From an uncultured Massilia sp. (GTDB lineage: Bacteria > Pseudomonadota > Gammaproteobacteria > Burkholderiales > Burkholderiaceae_D): a stretch of DNA of 64,000 bases. Both the position numbers and the translations under genes were made by a program. Shown piece after piece: positions 19,346 to 28,375 of this stretch; position 1 is the stretch's first letter, and each line of letters begins with the position of its first letter. The notes under the pieces are model-generated. The model saw only the letters and a list, made by a program, of their open reading frames with translations. It did not search any database and was not told the DNA's origin. The stretch spans positions 62,001 through 126,000 of the forward strand of contig NZ_CAJYEB010000014.1 of assembly GCF_913773735.1 (NCBI RefSeq), written 5' to 3'.

Positions 19346-19850
19346 CGACGCCTTCGATGCGGCCGCGCTGTACGGCGCCCTGCTCGAACAGGTGCGCGCC
19401 GGCCTGTCCGGCGCGAACGATGCCGCCATCGTCGGCATCCACTCGGGCGGCGCCTGGCTCGCCGAGCGGCTCGCCGCCGACCTCGGCCTGCAGGGGCGCC
19501 TCGGCTCCATCGACGTCTCGTTCTACCGCGACGATTATGCGAAGAAGGGCCTGCACCCGGACGTGAAGCCGACCCACATCCCGTTCAACGTCGACGGCGC
19601 CACGATCCTGCTGGTCGACGACGTGCTGTACACGGGACGCACCGTGCGCGCGGCGATCAACGTGCTGTTCGACTACGGCCGCCCGCAGCGCATCATGCTG
19701 GCGGCGCTGGCGGACCGCGGCGGCCGCGAGCTGCCGGTGGCCGCCGATTTCGTCGGTACCCGCGCCAGCCTGGCGCCCGGCCAGTCGCTCGCGCTGAACC
19801 GCGGCGCCGACGGCCACCTCTCGCTCACGATCGAAGACGACAATGCATAA
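19329..19850 (+). CDS. pyrR: Bifunctional pyrimidine regulatory protein/uracil phosphoribosyltransferase PyrR
   Basis: 173-aa phosphoribosyltransferase-fold protein. The PRPP-binding loop [17 protein letters not shown] and the [13 protein letters not shown] stretch are characteristic. In Gram-positives PyrR attenuates pyr mRNA; in pseudomonads it regulates pyr genes by other means. No obvious attenuator stem-loop precedes pyrB, whose start overlaps the pyrR stop by 8 bases, so attenuation within this operon looks unlikely. The ATG at 19329 lies inside ruvX; a TTG three codons earlier is also possible. Confidence 0.92.
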   Translation: MPTPTNDAFDAAALYGALLEQVRAGLSGANDAAIVGIHSGGAWLAERLAADLGLQGRLGSIDVSFYRDDYAKKGLHPDVKPTHIPFNVDGATILLVDDVLYTGRTVRAAINVLFDYGRPQRIMLAALADRGGRELPVAADFVGTRASLAPGQSLALNRGADGHLSLTIEDDNA

Positions 19851-20808
19851 CCCGCAACTGAACAGCAACGGCGAGTTGCAGCACCTCCTGACCATCGAGG
19901 GGCTGCCCAAGTCCATCATCAACCACATCCTCGACACGGCCTCCAGCTTCGTCGGCATCTCCGACCGCGAGGTCAAGAAGGTGCCCTTGATGCGCGGGAA
20001 AAGCGTGTTCAACCTGTTCTTCGAGAACTCGACGCGCACCCGCACCACCTTCGAGATCGCCTCGAAGCGCCTGTCGGCCGACGTCATCAACCTTAACATC
20101 GCGGCCTCGTCCACCACCAAGGGCGAGTCGCTGCTGGACACGATCGACAACCTGTCGGCCATGCACGCCGACATGTTCGTGGTGCGCCACTCGCAGTCGG
20201 GCGCGCCCTACCTGATCGCCAAGCACCTGAACGAATCGAAGCAGCACCACGTGCACGTGGTGAACGCGGGCGACGGCCGCCATGCGCACCCGACCCAGGG
20301 CCTGCTCGACATGTACACCATCCGCCACTACAAGCGGGACTTCACCAACCTGCGCGTGGCGATCGTCGGCGACATCCTGCACAGCCGCGTGGCGCGCTCG
20401 GACATCCACGCGCTGACCACGCTGGGCGTGCCCGAGGTGCGCGCGATCGGCCCGCACACGCTGCTGCCTGGCGGCCTGGAACAGATGGGCGTGCGCGTCT
20501 TCACCGACATGGAAGAAGGCCTGAAGGACGTCGACGTGATCATCATGCTGCGCCTGCAGAACGAGCGCATGTCGGGCGCGCTGCTGCCCTCGGCCGGCGA
20601 ATACTTCAAGAGCTACGGCCTGACGCCGGAGCGCCTGGCGCTGGCCCGGCCCGACGCCATCGTGATGCACCCGGGGCCGATCAACCGCGGCGTCGAGATC
20701 GACTCCAAGGTGGCCGACGGCAAGCAGGCGGTGATCCTGCCGCAGGTGACGTTCGGCATCGCGGTCCGCATGGCGGTCATGAGCATCCTGGCCGGCAGTC
20801 ACGCCTAA
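19843..20808 (+). CDS. pyrB: Aspartate carbamoyltransferase catalytic subunit
   Basis: 321-aa enzyme of the committed pyrimidine step, joining carbamoyl phosphate and aspartate. The carbamoyl-phosphate site [13 protein letters not shown], the [14 protein letters not shown] motif and [12 protein letters not shown] near the C-terminus are intact. No regulatory pyrI subunit gene is present; instead pyrB is followed by a metal-site-less dihydroorotase homologue, the arrangement of the Pseudomonas PyrB-PyrC' dodecamer. Confidence 0.97.
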   Translation: MHNPQLNSNGELQHLLTIEGLPKSIINHILDTASSFVGISDREVKKVPLMRGKSVFNLFFENSTRTRTTFEIASKRLSADVINLNIAASSTTKGESLLDTIDNLSAMHADMFVVRHSQSGAPYLIAKHLNESKQHHVHVVNAGDGRHAHPTQGLLDMYTIRHYKRDFTNLRVAIVGDILHSRVARSDIHALTTLGVPEVRAIGPHTLLPGGLEQMGVRVFTDMEEGLKDVDVIIMLRLQNERMSGALLPSAGEYFKSYGLTPERLALARPDAIVMHPGPINRGVEIDSKVADGKQAVILPQVTFGIAVRMAVMSILAGSHA

Positions 20809-20817
20809 TTCGCACGC

Positions 20818-22110
20818 ATGAAATCCGAAAGCATGAACATCCACATCAAGAACGGTCGCGTGGTCGACCCGGCAAACGGCATCGACGCCGTGCAAGACCT
20901 CTTCATCGCCGACGGCAAGGTGGCCGCCGTGGGCAGCGCGCCGGCGGGCTTCGCGGCCGCGCGCACCATCGACGCGAGCGGCCTGGTCGTCGCGCCGGGC
21001 CTGGTCGACCTGTCCGCGCGCCTGCGCGAGCCGGGCTACGAATACAAGGCCACGCTGGAATCGGAAATGCAGGCGGCGGTGCAGGGCGGCGTGACCACGC
21101 TGGTATGCCCGCCAGACACCGACCCCGCGCTCGACGAGCCGGGCCTGGTCGAAATGCTCAAGCACCGCGCGCGCCTGCTGAACCAGGCCCACGTGCATCC
21201 GCTGGGCGCGCTGACCGTGGGCCTGAAGGGCAAGGCGCTGACCGAGATGGCCGAGCTGACCGAGGCCGGCTGCATCGGCTTCGCGCAGGCCGAGGAGCCG
21301 ATCGAGGACACCACCGTCCTGCTGCGCGCCATGCAGTACGCCAAGACCTTCGGCTACACCGTCTGGCTGCGGCCGCAGGACCCGCACATCGGCCGCGGCG
21401 GCGTGGCCCACAGCGGCCCGCTGGCCTCGCGCCTGGGCCTGTCGGGCGTGCCGGTGATGTCCGAGACCATCGCCCTGCACACGATCTTCGAGCTGATGCG
21501 CGCCAGCGGCGCGCGCGTGCACCTGTGCCGCCTCTCGTCCGCCGCGGCGCTCGAGCTGGTGCGCGCCGCGCGCAAGGAAGGCCTGCCGGTCACCTGCGAC
21601 GTCGGCGTGCACCACCTGCACATGACCGACGCCGACATCGGCTTCTTCGACCCGAACGCGCGCCTGACGCCGCCGCTGCGCAGCCAGCGCGACCGCGACG
21701 CGATCCGCGCGGCCGTCCTCGACGGCACCGTCGACGCGGTCTGCTCCGACCACACCCCGGTCGACGACGACGAGAAGCTGCTGCCGTTCGCCGAGGCCTC
21801 GCCCGGCGCCACCGGCCTGGAACTGCTGCTGTCGCTGATGCTGCGCTGGGCCGGCGAGCAGGAAGGCGATGCGCTGGCGCGCGCGCTGGCCAAGGTCACC
21901 TGCGACCCGGCGCGCATGGCCGGCCTGCCGGCCGGCACGCTGGCGGTCGGCGCCAGCGCCGACGTGGTGCTGTTCGACCCGGACGCGCGCTGGACCGTGC
22001 AGGCCTCGAGCCTGGCCAGCCAGGGCAAGCACACGCCCTTCCTCGGCTACGAGCTGACCGGGCAGGTGCGCGCGACCCTCGTCGCCGGCCACGTCGCCTA
22101 CGCGCGTTGA
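20818..22110 (+). CDS. pyrC': Dihydroorotase-like protein PyrC', probably non-catalytic
   Basis: 430-aa amidohydrolase homologue next to pyrB. In active dihydroorotases the first metal motif reads HxH before LREPG; here the same place reads LSARLREPG (Ser66-Ala67-Arg68), so both histidines are gone. Later parts (GVHHLHMTD, CSDHTPVDDDEK) keep some family residues. Such proteins in Pseudomonas lack activity and hold aspartate carbamoyltransferase in its assembled form. A true pyrC is expected elsewhere. Starts at 20818 and 20833 are both possible; neither has a strong ribosome site. Confidence 0.88.
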   Translation: MKSESMNIHIKNGRVVDPANGIDAVQDLFIADGKVAAVGSAPAGFAAARTIDASGLVVAPGLVDLSARLREPGYEYKATLESEMQAAVQGGVTTLVCPPDTDPALDEPGLVEMLKHRARLLNQAHVHPLGALTVGLKGKALTEMAELTEAGCIGFAQAEEPIEDTTVLLRAMQYAKTFGYTVWLRPQDPHIGRGGVAHSGPLASRLGLSGVPVMSETIALHTIFELMRASGARVHLCRLSSAAALELVRAARKEGLPVTCDVGVHHLHMTDADIGFFDPNARLTPPLRSQRDRDAIRAAVLDGTVDAVCSDHTPVDDDEKLLPFAEASPGATGLELLLSLMLRWAGEQEGDALARALAKVTCDPARMAGLPAGTLAVGASADVVLFDPDARWTVQASSLASQGKHTPFLGYELTGQVRATLVAGHVAYAR

Positions 22111-22111
22111 T

Positions 22112-22891
22112 GTGGTGACGGGCGCCGCCCCGCGCGGCGCCCTTGCGGACCGTCCCTTGACCATCCAGCTCGCGTGGCGCCTGGCGCGCCTCGTCTTCCA
22201 CCTGCTGCAGGGCCTGGCCACCTGCGCGCTGGTGTTTCCCTGGGCCGGCGCGGCCCTGCGCGAGACGCTGGTGCGGCGCTGGTCGGCGCGCCTGCTGCGC
22301 ATCTGCCGCGTGCGCGTCGAACTGCGCGACGGCGCGCCCGCGCTCGACCATGCGCTGGTCGTGGCCAACCATGTCTCCTGGCTCGACATCTTCGTGATCA
22401 ATGCGGTGCGCCCCTGCCGCTTCGTGGCCAAGGCCGAGATCCGCGCCTGGCCGGTGCTCGGCTGGCTGGTGGAGCGGGCCGGCACCGTGTTCATCGCGCG
22501 CGGCAACCGGCGCGAGCTGCGCCACATCTTCAAGGGCCTGGTCGACGCGCTCGGCGCGCGCCAGCGCGTCGCCTTCTTCCCGGAGGGCACGACCGCCAGC
22601 CAGGGGCAAATGCTGCCCTTCCACGCCAACCTGTTCGAGGCCGCGATCGACGCCCGCGTGGCCGTGCAGCCGCATGCGCTGGCCTACGTCGACGCGCAGG
22701 GCGGCTGGCATCCGGCGGTCGACTACACGGGCGACACGACCTTCGTCGACAGCATCCTGCGCATCCTCGGCGGCGAGCCCGTGGTGGCGCGCCTGGCCAG
22801 CCTGGCGCCGATTCCGGCGGAGGAGGGGGCGCACCGGCGCGCACTGGCGCAGGCGGCGCACGACGCGATCGAGGCGGCCCTGAAGCGCTGA
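22112..22891 (+). CDS. Lysophospholipid acyltransferase (1-acyl-glycerol-3-phosphate type)
   Basis: Up to 259 aa, PlsC/LPLAT family, probably acylating a lysophospholipid at the inner membrane. The catalytic HX4D box is NHVSWLDIF, followed by an AGTVFIARG block and FPEGTTAS. A hydrophobic N-terminal segment (ARLVFHLLQGLATCALVF) anchors it. The start is either GTG at 22112, one base after the pyrC' stop, or TTG at 22157, which begins closer to the usual N-terminus. Close spacing suggests read-through from the pyr operon. A second PlsC homologue lies at 31266-32048. Confidence 0.85.
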   Translation: MVTGAAPRGALADRPLTIQLAWRLARLVFHLLQGLATCALVFPWAGAALRETLVRRWSARLLRICRVRVELRDGAPALDHALVVANHVSWLDIFVINAVRPCRFVAKAEIRAWPVLGWLVERAGTVFIARGNRRELRHIFKGLVDALGARQRVAFFPEGTTASQGQMLPFHANLFEAAIDARVAVQPHALAYVDAQGGWHPAVDYTGDTTFVDSILRILGGEPVVARLASLAPIPAEEGAHRRALAQAAHDAIEAALKR

Positions 22892-22913
22892 ACGCCGCCC
22901 CGGCGGACCGCGC

Positions 22914-23759
22914 TCACGCCTTGCCGGCGTGCGGCCGGTACTCCGGACAGTCCACCTGCAGCAGCGCGCGGTCGTCCAGGCACATCGCGGTCAGCTTGCC
23001 GCCCCACACGCAGCCGCTGTCCAGGCCCACCACGTCGGGCCGCAGCAGCAGGCCCAGCGCCGACCAGTGGCCGAACACCACGGTGGTGCCGAGCGTGCGC
23101 CGGCCCGGCACGTCGAACCAGGGCAGCAGGCCCGAACCTTCCGGCCCCGTGGCGCTTTCCTTGTGCTCGAAGTCCATGCGTCCGTCCGGCCAGCACAGGC
23201 GCATGCGCGTGAGCGCATTGACGATGCAGCGCAGGCGCGCGGCGCCGCGCAGGCCGTCGTCCCAGCGATCGGGCTCGTTGCCGTACATCCGGGACAGGAA
23301 GCCGGCCCAGTCGGCGCCACGCAGCACCGCCTCGACCTCGCCCGCCAACGCGATGGCCTGCGCCGCATCCCATTGCGGCGGCACGCCGGCGTGCACCAGC
23401 AGGTGGCCGGCGGCCTCCAGCGCCAGCGGCCGGTGGCGCAGCCAGGCGAGCAACGCGTCGCGGTCGGGCGCGGCCAGGATCTCGTCGAGCGTGTCGGCGC
23501 GGCCGGGCTTGCGGATGCCGGCCGCGACGGCCAGCAGGTGCAGGTCGTGGTTGCCGAGCAGGGCATCGATGCGGCCGCCGCTCGCGGCATGGAGCGCCTT
23601 CATGCGCCGCAGCGTTTCCAGCGAGGCGGGCCCGCGGTTGATCAGGTCGCCGACGAACAGGACGCGCACGTCGGCGCCGGCCTCGGCATGGATACGGTCG
23701 AGCAGCAGGTCGGCCTCGTGGACGCAACCCTGCAGGTCGCCAATGGCATAGGTTTTCAT
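22914..23759 (-). CDS. apaH: Symmetrical bis(5'-nucleosyl)-tetraphosphatase
   Basis: 281-aa metallophosphatase that hydrolyses Ap4A to two ADP and removes Np4 caps from RNA. It starts [20 protein letters not shown] and has [15 protein letters not shown] and [13 protein letters not shown], the three metal-binding blocks. The frame stays open upstream for over 100 codons, but the metal site must sit at the very N-terminus, so the ATG at 23759 is the start. Convergent with the acyltransferase gene. Confidence 0.95.
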   Translation of the reverse strand: MKTYAIGDLQGCVHEADLLLDRIHAEAGADVRVLFVGDLINRGPASLETLRRMKALHAASGGRIDALLGNHDLHLLAVAAGIRKPGRADTLDEILAAPDRDALLAWLRHRPLALEAAGHLLVHAGVPPQWDAAQAIALAGEVEAVLRGADWAGFLSRMYGNEPDRWDDGLRGAARLRCIVNALTRMRLCWPDGRMDFEHKESATGPEGSGLLPWFDVPGRRTLGTTVVFGHWSALGLLLRPDVVGLDSGCVWGGKLTAMCLDDRALLQVDCPEYRPHAGKA

Positions 23760-24209
23760 CGTTGGTGTGTTTCCGGTGATTTCTGCCGATGGTAAATGAT
23801 TGCGGCCCCGGACGCAGCGGTCGGCATCGTGTCGGTCATTTCTGAATGTAAATGTCGTCGCTGGCGCGCGCCTGCGCTGCGACAATGCGGGTTTGCCAAT
23901 TGGCGCGATCGTGAGACAGGTAAAGCGCGTTGTCTCGGGCGCTTGGTGCGATCCGGTACAATGGCCGCGGTGCCGGGAGCGCGAAACGCGAAATCCGGAC
24001 CGCGAATCCAGGCGCGTACCGAAGCGCAAAAAGAAGCGCAAAACCGAGCGCAAAACGGAGCGCGCACCGAAGCGCAAAACGGAGCGCAAAACGGAGCGCA
24101 AAACGGAGCGCAGACGACGGCAAAAAACGACAGCGGTTTTTTGCCGGCATGCCTCGGCACGGCCCCGCCGCCATCGGCCGTACGGCTATTGTATTTAAAG
24201 AATAATAAA
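23760..24209. other. 450-bp intergenic region holding a 12-bp repeat array
   Basis: Divergent region between apaH and the sugar-phosphate transferase gene. It contains a 12-bp tandem repeat array (24021-24116) and ends in an AT-rich leader. A TACAAT that could be a -10 element lies at 23957-23962, but no -35 sits at a usual distance. No gene could be supported. The frame ahead of the transferase is open for 138 codons, but the encoded peptide is just translated repeat and looks unlike protein. Confidence 0.5.
24021..24116. repeat. 12-bp tandem repeat array, eight units
   Basis: Eight contiguous 12-bp units of consensus GGAGCGCAAAAC. Units at 24081 and 24093 are identical; others differ at one to four positions; a ninth, weaker copy may precede at 24009. 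Twelve is a multiple of three, so every frame stays open and reads as four-residue periods (AQNG on plus, FALR on minus). It lies about 95 bases before the transferase start. Confidence 0.9.
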
Positions 24210-25304
24210 ATGTTTTCTTTTCTCGTGAGCTTCGTCTCGTCGGCATTGCTGACCCTGCTGGTCATCAAGCACGCGAAATTGCACGGTCCCGCCCTCGACA
24301 ATAATTTCGCCGGCGTGCAAAAGGTGCATTTGCACGCGGTGGCGCGGATCGGCGGATTGCCGATTTTCCTGGCGGTGACGCTGACGGCCGTCATTTCGGT
24401 ATGGCGCGTTCCCGAACTGAGTTATTGGCTGGGATCGCTGCTGGGATGCTCGGCGATCGCATTTGTCGGCGGCATCGTCGAGGACTATACCGGCAATGTC
24501 AGGCCCTCGCGGCGCCTGCTGCTGACGATGGTGGCGGCGGTGCTCGGTTATCTGGTGCTGGACGCGAAGATCGCGCGCCTGGACATGCCTTTCTTCAGCT
24601 GGAATATCGATTCGCTCTGGGTGATATTGCCGCTGACGGTGCTGGCGGTGGCCGGCATTGCGAACGCGGTGAATATCATCGACGGTTTCAATGGCCTGTC
24701 CAGCGTGGTCACGATCTGCATGCTGCTGTCGCTGGCCTATGTCGGCTGGCAGGTCGAGGACATGTTCGTGCTGGTCTCGGCCCTGACGGTGGCAGGCGCC
24801 ACCGCCGGTTTCCTGATCTGGAACTATCCCGCCGGACTGATCTTCCTGGGCGACGGCGGCGCGTATTTCATCGGCTTCATGCTGGGCGAGCTGGCGCTGC
24901 TGCTGGTGATGCGCAATCCGCAGGTATCGACCTGGTATGCCGCATTGCTGCTGATCTATCCAACCTTCGAAACGATCTTTTCCGTGTACCGGCGCATGTT
25001 CGTGCGCGGCAAATCCCCTACCGTGCCCGATGGTATTCACCTGCACAGCCTGATTTTTCGTCGCATCGTGCAATGGACCGTCGGGCGCAAGGAAGCGCGC
25101 GCGCTGATGAAACGGAATGCGCGCACTTCTCCCTACCTCTGGTTGTTTTCCCTGACCGCCGTTATTCCCGCCACCGTGTTCTGGCAGAATACGGAAGTGC
25201 TGATTTTCTTCTGTTTATTGTTCGTGATCAGCTACATCTGGCTGTATGCGCGTATTGTCCGATTCAAGTCGCCGCGCTGGCTGATTTGGCACAAGAAAGA
25301 CTAA
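24210..25304 (+). CDS. WecA/MraY-family polyprenyl-phosphate sugar-1-phosphate transferase
   Basis: 364-aa polytopic membrane enzyme (glycosyltransferase family 4) that loads a HexNAc-1-phosphate type sugar on undecaprenyl phosphate to start a polysaccharide. Motifs: VGGIVEDYTGN (first acidic motif, Glu-Asp rather than Asp-Asp), NAVNIIDGFNGLSS, LGDGGAYFIGF and the cytoplasmic IHLHSLIFRR. About ten membrane helices. It is orphaned: no glycosyltransferases, flippase or polymerase are adjacent. No clear Shine-Dalgarno precedes the ATG; the leader is AT-rich. Whether it starts O-antigen, enterobacterial-common-antigen-like or exopolysaccharide synthesis is unknown. Confidence 0.88.
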   Translation: MFSFLVSFVSSALLTLLVIKHAKLHGPALDNNFAGVQKVHLHAVARIGGLPIFLAVTLTAVISVWRVPELSYWLGSLLGCSAIAFVGGIVEDYTGNVRPSRRLLLTMVAAVLGYLVLDAKIARLDMPFFSWNIDSLWVILPLTVLAVAGIANAVNIIDGFNGLSSVVTICMLLSLAYVGWQVEDMFVLVSALTVAGATAGFLIWNYPAGLIFLGDGGAYFIGFMLGELALLLVMRNPQVSTWYAALLLIYPTFETIFSVYRRMFVRGKSPTVPDGIHLHSLIFRRIVQWTVGRKEARALMKRNARTSPYLWLFSLTAVIPATVFWQNTEVLIFFCLLFVISYIWLYARIVRFKSPRWLIWHKKD

Positions 25305-25327
25305 CGAATTTTTCTGGATGTAGTATA

Positions 25328-25357
25328 TTGCGACAATTGGTGAGATTTGGATAAAAT
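25328..25357 (+). promoter_or_regulatory. Candidate sigma-70 promoter for the H-NS-type gene
   Basis: TTGCGA (25328-25333) and TAAAAT (25352-25357) are separated by 18 bases and end 30 bases before the start codon, a good placement for a housekeeping promoter. Confidence 0.5.
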
Positions 25358-25387
25358 CCGTTTTCAAACAACTTATAGGGAATCAAT

Positions 25388-25711
25388 ATGGATCTGTCGA
25401 ATTTGTCCTTGGGCGATTTGCGCAACCTGCAGGACCAGATCAAGCAGGAAATGAAGAAACGTGAACAACAGGACATGCAAAAGGCGCGTGAACAGATCCT
25501 GGCGATCGCGCAAAGCGTCGGCGTGCCGCTGAAGGACCTGATGAATTCCGGCCGTGGCGCCAAGTCCGCCGCCGCCGGTACCGGTTCGGTCGCCGTCCGT
25601 TATCGCAATCCGGACGACGCGTCGCAGCAATGGACCGGCCGTGGCCGCCAGCCGAAATGGGTCAAGGAATGGGTCGAAGGCGGTAAATCGCTGGACCAGC
25701 TGCGCGTCTGA
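25388..25711 (+). CDS. H-NS family histone-like nucleoid-structuring protein
   Basis: 107-aa nucleoid protein. The N-terminal 45 residues form an oligomerisation helix (LGDLRNLQDQIKQEMKKRE); the C-terminus carries the H-NS DNA-binding core, YRNPDD followed by QWTGRGRQPKWVKEW, with the RGRQP hook that enters the AT-rich minor groove. This short form is typical of Burkholderiales paralogues. Its own promoter and a hairpin after the stop make it monocistronic. Several AT-rich stretches in the window could be its targets, but that is inference. Confidence 0.94.
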   Translation: MDLSNLSLGDLRNLQDQIKQEMKKREQQDMQKAREQILAIAQSVGVPLKDLMNSGRGAKSAAAGTGSVAVRYRNPDDASQQWTGRGRQPKWVKEWVEGGKSLDQLRV

Positions 25712-25733
25712 CCCGCTGCCGCCGCATTGGGCT

Positions 25734-25759
25734 GGAGTATTCCGCGCGCGGAATGCTCC
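25734..25759. terminator. Hairpin after the H-NS-type gene
   Basis: A 26-base, almost perfect inverted repeat (arms GGAGTATTCCGCG and CGCGGAATGCTCC) 22 bases after the stop codon. No T-run follows, so an intrinsic terminator is possible but not proven. Confidence 0.35.
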
Positions 25760-25976
25760 GGCGGGTGGCATCCTGCTCCCGCCTGTCGTGAACGAAGCGC
25801 GCCCGCGTTTCGCGCTGTGTCGTCCTGGCCGGCGTTTTTCCGATTTCTGCCAGTGGAATGTACCGGCTCCGGTGCGAAATTCCCATCCCCTGCGCTTGCC
25901 GCTACAATAGCTTCTTTTTCAACGGCACCACGCCATTCCGGATCGTCCGGAGCGGCGCCATCAAGGCAGACATTCC

Positions 25977-27359
25977 ATGGTTCCTCTCTCGAAGACGATT
26001 TTCAAGGCATATGACATTCGCGGCATCCTCGACAAGACGCTCGACGCCGGCATCGCACGCAGGATCGGCCAGGCCTTCGGCGTCGCCGCGCTGGCCAAGG
26101 GCGAACGCAAGGTCGTGATCGGCCGCGACGGCCGCCTGTCCGGCCCGAGCCTGGCGCAGGCGCTGGCCGCCGGCCTGCAGGAAGCGGGCGTGGACGTCGT
26201 CGACCTGGGCATGGTCGCCACGCCGATGGTGTATTTCGGCACCAACGTGCTGGACGCCCGTTCGGGCATCATGGTCACCGGCAGCCATAATCCGCCGGAC
26301 TACAACGGCTTCAAGATGGTGCTGGCCGGCGAGGCGATCTACGGCGACGCGATCCAGGGCCTGTACCAGTTCATCGAAGACGGCAAGTTCGCGCCCGCGG
26401 CCAGCGCCGGCGCGTATTCGACCTACGACATCAAGCGCGAATACATCGAGCGCATCGCCGGCGACGTCCGCATCGCGCGCCCGATCAAGATCGCCATCGA
26501 CGCCGGCAACGGCGTGGCCGGCGCCTTCGCGGGCGACCTGTTCCGCGCCATGGGCTGCGACGTCACCGAGCTGTTCTGCGAAGTGGACGGCCGGTTCCCG
26601 AACCACCACCCGGACCCGGCCCACCCGGAAAACCTGCAGGACCTGATCGAGGCCGTGCGCACCGGCGACGCCGAGATCGGCCTGGCCTTCGACGGCGACG
26701 GCGACCGCCTGGGCGTCGTGACCAAGGACGGCAACATCATCTTCCCGGACCGCCAGATGATGCTGTTCGCCGCCGACGTCCTGTCGCGCAATCCGGGCGC
26801 CGAGATCCTGTACGACGTCAAGTGCACGCGCCACCTGGGCCCGTGGATCGAGCAGCACGGCGGCCGTCCGCTGATGTGGAAGACCGGCCATTCGCTGGTC
26901 AAGGCCAAGCTGAAGGAAACCGGCGCCCCGCTGGGCGGCGAGATGAGCGGCCACATCTTCTGGAAGGACCGCTGGTACGGCTTCGACGACGGCCTGTACA
27001 CCGGCGCGCGATTGCTCGAGATATTGACCCGCGTGGCCGATCCGTCGGCGCTGCTCAATTCCCTGCCGATCGCCTCGAGCACCCCGGAACTGCACCTGCA
27101 CCTGCAGGAAGGCGAAAACTTCGCGCTGATCGAGAAGCTGCGCAAGGAAGCCACCTTCCCGGGGGCCGAGCGCGTCAACGACATCGACGGCCTGCGCGTC
27201 GAGTATCCGGACGGCTTCGGCCTGGCGCGCGGCTCGAACACCACGCCGGTGGTCGTGCTGCGCTTCGAGGGCGAGACCCCGGAAGCGCTGGCGCGCATCC
27301 AGGGCGAGTTCGCCCGCGTGATCCTGGCCGCCAAGCCGGACGCCCGACTGCCGTTCTGA
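25977..27359 (+). CDS. algC: Phosphomannomutase/phosphoglucomutase (AlgC type)
   Basis: 460-aa alpha-D-phosphohexomutase making mannose-1-P and glucose-1-P for polysaccharide and LPS precursors. It has the phosphoserine loop VTGSHNPPDYNGFKM, the metal loop FDGDGDRLGVV, the sugar-binding GEMSGHIFW and the C-terminal phosphate-binding RGSNTTP. Length matches AlgC. It starts the algC-waaC-waaA series; waaC follows after 10 bases. Confidence 0.95.
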   Translation: MVPLSKTIFKAYDIRGILDKTLDAGIARRIGQAFGVAALAKGERKVVIGRDGRLSGPSLAQALAAGLQEAGVDVVDLGMVATPMVYFGTNVLDARSGIMVTGSHNPPDYNGFKMVLAGEAIYGDAIQGLYQFIEDGKFAPAASAGAYSTYDIKREYIERIAGDVRIARPIKIAIDAGNGVAGAFAGDLFRAMGCDVTELFCEVDGRFPNHHPDPAHPENLQDLIEAVRTGDAEIGLAFDGDGDRLGVVTKDGNIIFPDRQMMLFAADVLSRNPGAEILYDVKCTRHLGPWIEQHGGRPLMWKTGHSLVKAKLKETGAPLGGEMSGHIFWKDRWYGFDDGLYTGARLLEILTRVADPSALLNSLPIASSTPELHLHLQEGENFALIEKLRKEATFPGAERVNDIDGLRVEYPDGFGLARGSNTTPVVVLRFEGETPEALARIQGEFARVILAAKPDARLPF

Positions 27360-27369
27360 AAGCCGCGCC

Positions 27370-28362
27370 TTGAAGATCCTGCTGGTGCGGGTGTCGTCGC
27401 TGGGCGACGTCCTGCACAACCTGCCCATCGTGGCCGACATCCTGCGCCACCACCCGCAGGCCCGGGTCGACTGGGTGGTGGAAGAGGGCTACGTCGGCCT
27501 GGTCGCCCTCAACCCGCACGTGCGCAAGGTGATCCCGTTCGCCCTGCGGCGCTGGAAGAAGGGGCTGGGCAACCCCGCCGTGCGCGCCGAACTGCGCGCC
27601 TTCTTCCGCGACCTGCGCGCCGAACAGTACGACTACGTGTTCGACACCCAGGGCCTGATCAAGACCGGCATCGTCATGGCCGCGGCGCGCGTGCGCCCCG
27701 GCGGCCAGAAGGTCGGCCTGGCCAACGGCACCGAGGACTCGGGCTACGAGGGCATCTCGCGCATCTTCCACACCCGCAGCATCCCGGTCGCGCCGCGCAC
27801 CCACGCGGTGGCGCGCGGGCGCCAGGTGGTGGCGGCGGCGCTCGGCTACGCGCTCGATACGCCGCCGGACTTCGGCCTGCCCGCGCCCCCGGCCTTGCAC
27901 GACGGGTCGCAGCGCCCGGCCTGGATGCCGGACGAACCCTATGCCGTGTTCTTCCACGGGACCGCGCGCGACGCCAAGAAGTGGCCGGCCGCCGACTGGA
28001 TCGCGCTGGGCCGGGCGCTGGCGCCGCTGCCGGTGCTGCTGCCCTGGGGCTCGGCGCGCGAGAAGGACGAGGCCCAGCAGCTGGCCGCGGCGCTGCCGAA
28101 TGCGACCGTGCTGCCGCAACTGCCGCTGATGCAGGCCGTCGCGCTGGCGCGCGGCGCCGCGCTCGCGGTCGGCGTCGACACCGGCCTGACCCACATCGCC
28201 GCCGCCTTCCTCACCCCGACGGTCGAGATCTACGTCGATTCGCCGCGCTGGAAGACCGAGGGCAACTGGTCGGAGCGCATCGTCAACCTGGGCGACTGCG
28301 GCGCGCCGCCGGCCGCCGCCGAGGTGATCGCGGCCGCCCGCCGGCTGCTGGGACAGACATGA
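27370..28362 (+). CDS. waaC: LPS heptosyltransferase I
   Basis: 330-aa family-9 glycosyltransferase that adds the first heptose to Kdo2-lipid A at the cytoplasmic face. It begins MKILLVRVSSLGDVLHNLP, the conserved WaaC/RfaC N-terminus, and has the nucleotide-sugar site GVDTGLTHIAAA near the C-terminus. The start is TTG (27370), required to keep this N-terminus. Followed closely by waaA; the heptose-pathway gene gmhB lies at 32045. Confidence 0.94.
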   Translation: MKILLVRVSSLGDVLHNLPIVADILRHHPQARVDWVVEEGYVGLVALNPHVRKVIPFALRRWKKGLGNPAVRAELRAFFRDLRAEQYDYVFDTQGLIKTGIVMAAARVRPGGQKVGLANGTEDSGYEGISRIFHTRSIPVAPRTHAVARGRQVVAAALGYALDTPPDFGLPAPPALHDGSQRPAWMPDEPYAVFFHGTARDAKKWPAADWIALGRALAPLPVLLPWGSAREKDEAQQLAAALPNATVLPQLPLMQAVALARGAALAVGVDTGLTHIAAAFLTPTVEIYVDSPRWKTEGNWSERIVNLGDCGAPPAAAEVIAAARRLLGQT

Positions 28363-28375
28363 TGGAACGAACGTG

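Noticed and set aside
18158-22891. Pyrimidine attenuator or riboswitch in the pyr operon
   Set aside because: Genes overlap or nearly touch, leaving no room for a leader; no suitable stem-loop was found before yqgE.
24021-24116. Tandem repeats as a CRISPR array
   Set aside because: Units are contiguous 12-mers without spacers, and no cas genes are present.
23796-24209. Extended N-terminus of the WecA/MraY-type protein
   Set aside because: The in-frame extension is made of translated repeat and intergenic DNA. The family starts with the first membrane helix at the ATG at 24210.
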